A stretch of DNA of 64,000 nt from Okapia johnstoni (taxonomy: Eukaryota; Chordata; Mammalia; Artiodactyla; Giraffidae), in contig CM044312.1 of NCBI GenBank assembly GCA_024291935.2, positions 74,915,001-74,979,000 on the forward strand, written 5' to 3'. The position numbers and the translations under genes were made by a program. The notes beneath the pieces were generated by a model, which was not told the origin of the DNA, ran no database searches, and saw only the letters and a program-made list of their open reading frames with translations. Shown here in pieces: positions 56,299 to 64,000 of the stretch. Numbering within the stretch: position 1 is the first letter of the stretch; the number at the start of each line of letters is the position of its first letter.

Positions 56299-56762
56299 GT
56301 TGTTGTTCAGTTGCTCAGTCATGTCCGACTCTTTGTGACCCCATGGACTGCAGCATGCCAGGCTTCCCTGTCCTTCACTATCTCCTGAGTTTGCTCAAAC
56401 TCATGTCCATGGAGTCGATGATGCCATCCAACCATCTCATCCTCTGTAACCCCCTTCTCTTTCTGCCCTCAATCTTTCCCAGCATCAGGGTCTTTTCCAA
56501 TGAGTCAGCTCTTTGCATCAGGTGGACAAATTATTGGCGCTTAAGCTTCAGCATCTGTCCTTCCAATGAGTACTCATGGTTGATTTCCTTTAGGATTGAC
56601 TGGTTTGATCTCCTTGTTGTCCAATGAACTCTCAAGAGTCCAGCACCACAGTTCAAAAGTATCAATTCTTGAGCATTCATCTTTCTTTATGGTCTAACTC
56701 TCACACCTCATGACTGCTGGAAAAAACTATAGCTTTGACTATATGGATCTTTGTCGGCAAAG
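56299..56762 (-). mobile_element. BovB 3' end, 5'-truncated, reverse
   Basis: Left end 'TGTTGTTCAGTTGCTCAGTCATGTCC' is the BovB 3' terminus. The copy runs back to 'TATGGATCTTTGTCGGCAAAG'. TTTTAAAATTT (56288-56298) and TTTTAAAAATTT (56763-56774) are a likely target-site duplication with one extra A. The ORF2 C-terminal text is broken. Confidence 0.85.
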
Positions 56763-57099
56763 TTTTAAAAATTTAACGATTTTTTAAATATTTGCTATCA
56801 TATAATAACAATGCCCATTAAATAAGAAGAATATAGTTTAGTTTTCTGAGACAAGAGTGTTATTTCCTAACATCCTTTTCCATTTACCATGCCTAGCATG
56901 TTAAATATTTTTAAATTAAAAATTCCCTGAAATAGGAGTGCCCTTCTAGTTGTTAGGTGAGCTGCTGCCCAATTCTTGAATCTTTGAAAAAAACCAATTA
57001 GTTTTTCTGAAAAAAGAAAAAAAGTCCTGAAATGCCAGTGCTTTTCTTGTTAATGCTGTACTCTTTGCAGATAAAAAGTATATTAAAATGCATTTTGTA

Positions 57100-57551
57100 T
57101 GACTTGTCCTGTGTTCTGTCAACATATTTATAACAGTTGAGTTAAAGTCTTTGTCTGGGAAGTCCAACATCTGAGCTTCCTAAGGTATGGCTTCTTTTGG
57201 CTGCTGTTTTTTGTGTGTTTTTTTTTTTTTTCTTCTGATGTATGGACCACACTTTTCTGATTCTTTACGTATCTAAAGTTTTTGTTAAAAGTAGATACTG
57301 AAATAAAATAATGCACCGCATCTGGAAATTAGATCCCCCTGTCCCTACTCAGGTTTGTCATTTTGCTATTTCTTCTTGTTGTCGTTGTTTTTACTTTTCC
57401 TTAGAAAATTTCCAGTATTAATTCTTTAAAGTCTATATCCTTTGTCATGTATGGCCACTGAAATTTCTGTTATTAGTTTAGTGTTCAAGGAATGACTGAA
57501 CAAGAGTCCCTTAAATGATTTGAATGAGTAAATCCCTCCAACATTTGTCAA

Positions 57552-57597
<46 letters not shown>

Positions 57598-57900
57598 TTT
57601 AGGTATGCTTCTAAAGCTCCAGCAAACAATTTACAACTGCTCCTTAGTCTTCACTTCCAGTCATGTGGAGCCCTCAAGGTCAGCCAGAAAGGAGAGATTA
57701 GACCCTTCTTGGGTCTTTTTTGATCATACACACAGCCCCAGCTGTGCATGTGGACACAGAAATTTCCAGGAACATATCAGTCTTTCACAGCCCCTAAGGA
57801 CTTCCAAGTTCTCAGTTTTTACTTTCTGGTCAGTGTCTCATTAACCCCAACCTGCAATGCTACTTCAGGTAGTTCCGATGTTTAACAATTGCCACTGGTT
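57100..57900 (-). mobile_element. Possible old L1M 3' UTR
   Basis: 'TTTGTCTGGGAAGTCCAACATCTGAGCTTCC', 'GATGTATGGACCACACTTTTCTGATTCTTTACGTATCTAAAGTTTTTGTTAAAAG' resemble a recurrent reverse-orientation L1M 3' UTR pattern. Assignment is from memory of the pattern only. A (GT)21 microsatellite lies inside. Confidence 0.35.
57554..57595 (+). repeat. (GT)21 microsatellite
   Basis: Twenty-one uninterrupted GT units. Frames across it give meaningless Cys-Val or Thr-His repeats. Perfect runs of this length are usually length-polymorphic. Confidence 0.97.
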
Positions 57901-59102
57901 GTTTTCTGCCAGTGTCCTGGGGTTAGTGCTATTCAGCAGAGGGATCTCAGAGTTGGGTCAGATGAAAACAAGCCCTGAAAACGGAGCTGTTTAGCAAGGC
58001 ACCAGAGATGTCAACAGTGACAATTTTGAGGGAACTGGGACTTTGAGACATTCTAAACCCTATGGTTTTGCTTCATCTAAGGCTTGTGAAGCTACTGATT
58101 TTCACAATTATTGTAGCTTTTCATTTTCAAGCTTACCACAGAGGCAGGGAGAAATGATGGGATTAGGCCACACTGAATGTCATAAAACTCACTTCCTAAT
58201 AAGTTTCAACTCTTTTTCTTGAATAAACAGTCCTCAGCTTGTTGCATAAATTTAATTAATTTCCAGAATTCTGAAAATGTTTATTTTTGACAGTTTTGGC
58301 CAATGTTCTCACTGTTTCGATGGAAGAGTAGATTTCCTGGAGCTCTTAATTTGCCATTCCAGAAGACAGCCCTCTCACTTGCAAATATCATTATTACAAG
58401 TTGGAAAATACTACCATCTCATGACATTAACAAATCAATTTACATTTTTCTGAATGATCTTCTACTCCTCACTCGTATGAATGCATTTACTTAAGTGTAA
58501 TAATATCAAACTTTGGTCTTTAGAAAAAAAAAAAGTAGCAGTCATGAACATTCTGTGTTCTAAAGTTGCATCCTGTATTCCAGACATCTTATAATTTCAA
58601 CACTCCTTTACTTCTCAGATTGTCTCCAGTTGCTTGATACTGGGAAAAAAAAACCTGAGGTATTATTTCTGTGTATATAACATATTTCTTACTCTGGATA
58701 TTTCTGCTATGAAAATTTCCCAGGAAGCTGAATCAGCAGATCAAGGGATTCTTCTGTAACTTTTCAAAAGTACAACATACTGTACAAGTCAGGACTGTGT
58801 CAATAGTTATTTATTATTATATCTTTCCTAGTTTAGTTTTTGCCTGGGTGCTTGTCTTGTAAATATCTCTCATATCTTTTAAGTTTATGAAGTTAAAAGA
58901 CACATCAATTACAATTTCTTTGTTGTACACTTCATATGCATTCATACATCTTATCTATTATTACTTTTTGTAACATTTAATAATATGACCACTAGGATTA
59001 AGCCAACTGAAGTGTTTTACACTATTTAGACTAAAATAATACTCATTAATATACTATCTATATTAAAAGCTTCACTCAGTAATTGTAAATATCCTTAAGA
59101 CA
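57901..59102. other. Unassigned stretch
   Basis: No gene or repeat recognised apart from short A-runs near 58525 and 58645. Confidence 0.4.
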
Positions 59103-59243
59103 ATGTTTCTAAAACTTTATTTTGGTTATTGATCGATTGAGAAATCTTGTTCAGTTGCAGATTCTGAATCAGCAGATCTGGAGTAGACCCAAGAGTCTGC
59201 TACTCTAATAAGTTCTGCAGGCCGTGGGCCATGCTTTGAAATA
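59103..59243 (+). mobile_element. hAT-Charlie-type MER fossil
   Basis: 'TTTCTAAAACTTTATTTTGG', 'GTTGCAGATTCTGAATCAGCAGATCTGGAGTAGACCCAAGAGTCTGC' and 'GGCCGTGGGCCATGCTTTGA' follow the MER20-like group ('...cagattctgattcagcaggtctgggg...'). Ends decayed. Confidence 0.55.
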
Positions 59244-60339
59244 ATAAGATGTTAGGATACTCGTCTGCATTTGTATTACAGACCAGACTTTTAAGAGGAT
59301 GAATTTAGTCACACCACTTGTTTTGGTCCCGGTCTAATCTTGTCTTGGAAATCTTCACCTTTGTTGTGGAAATACACTGGAATTAGGACCCAAACTGGGA
59401 ATAGACATGAACAATTATTCCTGGTGTGTCCTTGTGGATTAGATGTCCTCACTAGTCAGCTTCTTATACTTCTAAAGACAGCATTCTTTGCTTTTTCCCA
59501 TCTCTCTGCTCTCCAGTAGCCTATTTTAGAAAACATCACAGTTGAAAACTAGAAAAAAAACCTTCTTATTGTTCACTGGTAGTTAAATTGTGTCAAGTAT
59601 ATAAACTGTTTCAAAGAACAATATATTTTAGTATTAGCACTTACTTTTCTGATTTTTAAACTTATAATTGAAACTGGGATAATAGCATACTCCCAGAGGT
59701 ACTTGCCTCAGAACAGAAGACAATGTTTACATTTCCAAAGCCTTTATACATGCTCATCACCTTCTATTCTTTTCTAAAAAAAAAAAAAAATGCAGACAGG
59801 TGGCTATTTATGTTTGATAAATGGATTAAAAACATAAAGTACATTTGTCAGGATGTTAATTATCAATAGGATTTAGAATAATAGTTTATTCACTGTTCAA
59901 TTTCTGAACCATTACATTAGAATTCTTTTTAATGGAACTAAATATTATTCGAATTAGATTAAATAATTTCATTTTTAGTTAAAAAATAATTAACTGCTTT
60001 GTATGGCTGAGTAATATAAAGTAAACATTGCAGTATTAAGTAGGTCACATGAATCCATTTCTAAGCAAACCACAAGAACCTCACAACCACCACATTGGAT
60101 ACTGAAGGTCTAAAAAGAGAACATCCAGAAATAGGGTATTCTAAAGGTTAGACTGAACTAAGTATGGAACAGATAAGACAAAATTAGTCTCGTAAAATTC
60201 CCTAGGATGTCTTGAAATTTTGTGACCTTTATCTTAAAGTAGTCCTAAACTGATGACCTTCTACACATGGCAGAAGCAAATGAGGGAAGTTATCTTATTT
60301 ACTATATTATAGGCTTCAAACGATTTCTATAAATAAATG
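59244..60339. other. Unassigned stretch
   Basis: AT-rich with an A14 run near 59776-59789. No gene or repeat recognised. Confidence 0.4.
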
Positions 60340-60351
60340 TTTAGGTACAAT

Positions 60352-60553
60352 GGAGCTTTCCTTGTAGCTCAGCTAGTAACGAATCTGCCTGCAATGCAGG
60401 AGACCCCGGTTCAATTCCTGGGTCAGGAAGAACTACTGGAGTAGAGAATGGCTAACCACTCCAGGATTCTGGCCTGGAGAATTCCATGGATTATGTAGTC
60501 CATGGGGTCACACATTTGGATACGACTGAACGGATTTCACTTTAATTTTTCAC
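60352..60553 (+). mobile_element. Bov-tA SINE with 12-bp target-site duplication
   Basis: Forward copy: 'GGAGCTTTCCTTGTAGCTCAGCTAGTAACGAATC' head, 'CGGTTCAATTCC' B-box-like step, end 'CACTTTAATTTTTC'. TTTAGGTACAAT flanks it exactly at 60340-60351 and 60554-60565. Confidence 0.92.
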
Positions 60554-60654
60554 TTTAGGTACAATACCAAAACAGGAAAAAAAAATTCAAAGATAAATAG
60601 GCAGAAAAAATAAGTAGATCTCAAGAGTGAAAAACAGCAAAAAATAAAAATAGC

Positions 60655-60870
60655 AGCAGTACCACAAACAGCCCTTCAAATGCTCAAGATACTGGGATTA
60701 TCATATTCGAATTAAACAATCATGTCAAGCATATTTAAAGAAGCAATAGACAGGCTTGAAGATATCTGCTCGAAACAAGAAAGTAACCAAAGTGACACAG
60801 AATTATTTAAAATGAACCAAAAACTTATGGGAATAAAAATAAACAAATATTTTTAAAAAATGTTTTTAAC
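60655..60870 (+). mobile_element. Old L1M 5' UTR/ORF1 fragment
   Basis: 'AAGATACTGGGATTATCATATTCGAATTAAACAATCATGTC', 'AAAGAAGCAATAGACAGGCTTGAAGATATC', 'ATTATTTAAAATGAACCAAAAACTTATGGG' follow the L1M region just before and within ORF1. Decayed. Confidence 0.5.
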
Positions 60871-61292
60871 ATTTTTTTTTTAACTTGAGGGAGGAGATCA
60901 AGATGGTAGAATAGGAGGACATGGAACTCTCCTCCCACCACAAATACATTAAAAATACATCTACATGTAGAATAATTCTCACTGAAAACTAACTGGCAAC
61001 TAGCAGAAAGACTTGAACAAACAAGGCTGTAAGAAAGACCCACAGAGAATCAAGTAGGAAGGGAAGAGGAGAGATGAAGTTGGGTCCTGAGTCCCCAGCC
61101 AGTAGTTTCCCACAGCTTTCCTGGTGTACGTCACAAACTGAGTCCTGTGCCCACCTTAGCCCTGCTGGCTTCGCGACACCACTCAACACTGAGGCGAGGG
61201 CTCCTATGGCCCGGGGAGAGCTCATGGCTCTCTTAAAGGATCAGTCTCTTAAGGTCAAAACAAAACAAACAAAAAAACTAGAAAACAAAGCA

Positions 61293-61554
61293 GGGCTTCC
61301 CTAGTGATTCAGTGGTTAAGATTCCATCAGCCAATGCAGGAAACATGGGTTCAATTCCTTGTCCAGGAAGATCCTACTTGCTTCTGAGCAACTAAGCACA
61401 TATGCCACAATTACTGAGAATGCCCACTGGAACGACTGAAGCCTGGGTGCTCTAGAGTCCATGTTCTGCAACATAAGAAACCGTCTCAGTGAGAAGCCTC
61501 CACTGGGCCACAACTAGAGAAAGCACAGCCACAGCAACAAAGACACAGCATAGC

Positions 61555-61583
<29 letters not shown>
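61293..61583 (+). mobile_element. CHR-type SINE with A-tail
   Basis: 'GGGCTTCCCTAGTGATTCAGTGGTTAAG' head, 'GGGTTCAATTCC' B-box-like step, 'GAGCAACTAAGCAC' body and an A-run of about 27 at 61557-61583. It lies at the deletion point of the surrounding L1. Confidence 0.88.
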
Positions 61584-61586
<3 letters not shown>

Positions 61587-62266
61587 AATTGAAAAAAAGA
61601 AACAAAAGCAAAAATAAACAATTAAACTGAAAAGCTTTTACACAGCAATGAAACCATCAATTAAAAAAAAAAGAAGACAACCTATTGAATAGGAGAAAAT
61701 ATTTGCAAATGATATGACCAATTAGGGGTTAATATCCAAAATAGATGAGAAGCTCATATGTCTCTATGTTTAAAAAAACTAATTATAAATTAGCTGAAGA
61801 CATGAATAGATGTTTTTCCAAAGAAGATACAGAGATTGCCTACAGGCACATGAAAGAATGTTGAACATCATTAGCCACCTAAGAAATGCAAAAGAAAACC
61901 AGAAGAAAATGTCATCTCACACCTGTCAAGATGGCTATCATCAAAAGTCTACAAATAACAAATGCTCCAAAACTGTGGAGAAAGGGAACTCTAGTGCACT
62001 CTTGTTGAGAATGTAAATTGGTGCAGCCACTATGAAAAGCAGTATAGAGTTTCCTCCAAACACCAAGACAAAAAAAAAAAACAAACCCAAAACTATGACA
62101 TGATTAAGCAATTCCATTTTTGATTATATCCTGAAGAAAATAAAAACAAGAATTTGAAAAAAACACATGCCCAACAAAGATCATAGCAGCATTATATACA
62201 ACAGCCAATATATGGAAACAAATTAAGAGTCCATCAAAAGCTGAACGGATGCAGAAGACGCTAGAT

Positions 62267-62290
62267 ACACACACACACACACACACACAC
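62267..62290 (+). repeat. (AC)12 microsatellite
   Basis: Twelve AC units inside the L1 ORF2 remnant, in the place of the usual 'ATACACAATGGAATATTAC' step. Confidence 0.95.
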
Positions 62291-62720
62291 AGAGGTATAT
62301 TACAAAGCTATAAAAATGGATGAAATTTTCCCACTAAAAGAAACACAAATGACCTAGAAATAAACACAGTAAGTGAAGTAAGTCAACTACAGAAAAAGAC
62401 AAATACCATATGATATAACTGACACGTGGAAAATAAAAATTGATGCCAATGAACTATATTTGCAAAACAAAAAGAGACCCACAGATTTAGAAAACAGGCT
62501 TAGGGTGAACAACGGAGAAAGGCGGACAGGATATTAAGTAAGGAGGTTGCAACTAACAAATACACATGAATATACATAACCTAGGTAATAAACAAGGACT
62601 GGAAAAGCCACTGGAAAAATCTATTCAATATAGGAATAAGCTACATGGAAAAAGAAAATGAAAAATAGTAGATGTATGTCTCCATATAAATAAATCAAAC
62701 TGCTATACACCTAAAAAAAA

Positions 62721-63425
62721 ACCCCACAAAAGCCTAAAACAAGTATAATCCAAAAAAAAGTATACTCCAATATACAATATAATATAAAACTGAAGTTAAC
62801 AACAACATTAAAACAAAAAACAACAAAAAGAATGCCTACAATAATTCTTCCTGCATAGGAATCCCAGGCTCGTTCATATTCTGGAGACTCATCAGACTTG
62901 CTTCCCAAGGCAGCACTGCCATGGAGCTGAGGGACTGGGCAGGATGTGCCAGTTTATAGACTCCCCTGGCACCTGCAGTGCCTGGTCCCCACTGAAAGGG
63001 CAACAGTCACTCCAGGATGATTCAGGACCTACAGCAGTTAAACCAAGCATAAGGCACCCAAAGAATGGTGGATGCTCGGGGCCCAAAGAGCATTGAAAAG
63101 TCACCTGGTCCCAAGGACTCCTGATGTTGGGGGTCCCACCTCCAGGCTCTTTCCTAAAACTCACTGAACCTGTGGCGGAAAGAAACCTCAGGACATCATT
63201 GGCAGGTCTCGGACTTGATAGAAGGGTGTACTTTAAAGGGGAAGAAGAAATGAGCCGAAAGATCTCGAGTGTCTGTTTTCTCACCCTCCACTCTCATTTA
63301 AAACCCTGGAAAAGAACTGTCACCAAGGTTCAGGTTACCCAACACCCTGAGTGGGTGAAGAAATCCTGCCACCTGGTGGACATATTTGAGAACTACAACT
63401 TAAAACCCAAAGTCTATGGGCATTT
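62721..63425. other. Unassigned block, GC-richer from about 62835
   Basis: About 590 bp of balanced base composition between an AT-rich L1 tail and a BovB. The plus frame starting at 63124 is open into the BovB (129 codons, about 98 of them before the BovB); a minus frame at 62892-63284 is open for 130 codons. Neither shows a motif I recognise. No poly-A, target-site duplication or clear splice pair was found. It may be unique DNA, part of a processed copy, or an unrecognised repeat. Confidence 0.35.
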
Positions 63426-63931
63426 ACTGGAAAATTCTGAAAGAGGTGGGAATACCAGACCATCTGACCTGTCTCTTGAGAAACCTGTATGCAGGTCAGG
63501 AAGCAACAGTTAGAACTGGACATGGAACAACACACTGGTTCCAGATAGGAAAAGGAGTACGTCAAGGCTGTATATTGTCACCCTGCTTATTTAACTTATA
63601 TGCAGAGTACATCATGAGAAATGCTGGGCTGGAAAAAACACAAGCTGGAATCAAGATCGCCAGGAGAAATATCAATAACCTCAGATATGCAGATGACACC
63701 ACCCTTATGGCAGAAAGTGAAGAAGAACTAAAGAGCCTCTTGATGAAAGTGAAAGAGGAGAGTGAAAAAGTTGGCTTAAAGCTCAACATTCAGAAAACTA
63801 AGATCATGGCATCTGGTCCCATCACTTCATGGCAAATAGATGGGGAAACAGTGGAAACAGTGGCTGACTTTATTTTTGGGGGCTCCAAAATCACTGCTGA
63901 TTTCATGGTGATTGCAGCCATGAAATTATAA
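63426..63931 (+). pseudogene. BovB RT palm segment, open for about 168 codons
   Basis: Continuous RT frame with 'GVRQGCILSPCLFNLYAEYI', an intact YADD catalytic box followed by 'TTLMAESEEELKSLLMKVKE', and 'ETVETVADFIFGGSKITAD'. The apparent start at 63416 lies in flanking DNA, so this is no independent gene. It ends after the 5-bp insertion near 63900. N-terminal RT and endonuclease are missing. Confidence 0.88.
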
Positions 63932-64000
63932 GACACTTACTCCTTGGAAGGAAGGTTATAGCCAACCTATATAGCATATTTAAAAGCAGAGACATTACTT
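63426..64000 (+). mobile_element. BovB LINE, cut by the window end, copy g
   Basis: 5'-truncated in the RT region ('ACTGGAAAATTCTGAAAGAGGTGGGAATACC') and continuing past 64000 at 'AAAAGCAGAGACATTACTT'. The sequence is close to the usual BovB text until about 63900, where 5 extra bases in 'GCTGATTTCATGGTGATTGC' shift the frame. Confidence 0.9.

Larger units (their letters stand above)
60885..62720 (+). mobile_element. Older artiodactyl L1 with large internal deletion
   Basis: 60885-61265 is an L1 5' UTR start ('GAGGGAGGAGATCAAGATGGTAGAATAGGAGGACATGGAAC'). After a CHR SINE, 61590-62720 is the last third of ORF2 and 3' UTR ('AAAAGCTTTTACACAGCAATGAAACC', 'GTCAAGATGGCTATCATCAAAAG', 'TATGGAAACAAATTAAGAGTCCATC'). 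ORF1 and most of ORF2 are missing. A retained 5' start is unusual among the L1s here, most of which are 5'-truncated. Confidence 0.65.

Noticed and set aside
57524..57844. 106-codon frame with Cys-Val repeats
   Set aside because: Produced by the (GT)21 microsatellite; no start context or conserved sequence.

Overview
This window looks like AT-rich intergenic DNA from a ruminant (bovid-type) nuclear genome. The diagnosis rests on its repeats: BovB (RTE-class) LINEs, tRNA-derived Bov-tA SINEs, Bov-A/BOV-A2 SINEs, CHR-type cetartiodactyl SINEs and artiodactyl-type L1s. These lie on a background of old mammalian fossils (L1M, L2, MIR, hAT-type MERs, MaLR LTRs). I see no intact host protein-coding gene, no rRNA or tRNA gene, no CRISPR array and no prokaryotic-type operon. 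Almost every long reading frame is a broken LINE ORF2 or the shadow of a SINE. Family names come from remembered consensus patterns, not from a search.

Layout. 1-3.3 kb: the end of an ERV-like LTR and old L1M pieces, one split by an LTR-like insert. 3.3-8.8 kb: mostly unassigned sequence. 8.8-11.5 kb: a reverse-oriented MaLR fossil split by a BovB. 11.5-22.9 kb: MIR, L2, MER and MLT1 fossils with younger Bov-tA SINEs. 23-24.9 kb: a reverse BovB. 26.7-31.3 kb: two young L1s head to head, forming an inverted repeat of about 2 kb; the second lies inside an old L1M. 34.2-36.9 kb: a BovB with an inverted 5' end, bounded by a target-site duplication. 39.9-41.5 kb: a second BovB with opposed halves. 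42.0-42.9 kb: a very young truncated L1 and a BOV-A2, each with a perfect target-site duplication. 48.3-50.7 kb: an older L1 with an inverted 5' end. 53.8-56.8 kb: three damaged BovB copies. 60.3-62.7 kb: a damaged L1. 63.4 kb to the end: a BovB cut by the window edge.

The parts do not act together as a pathway. They record layered target-primed reverse transcription: LINE machinery (L1 and BovB) made the LINE copies and mobilised the SINEs, leaving duplications, 5' truncations and 5' inversions. The sequence worth separate attention and not explained by repeats is a splice-site-bounded block on the minus strand at 39461-39766 and an unassigned GC-richer block at about 62835-63425. I found no convincing new biological system; the best signals are structural ones in the retroelements.
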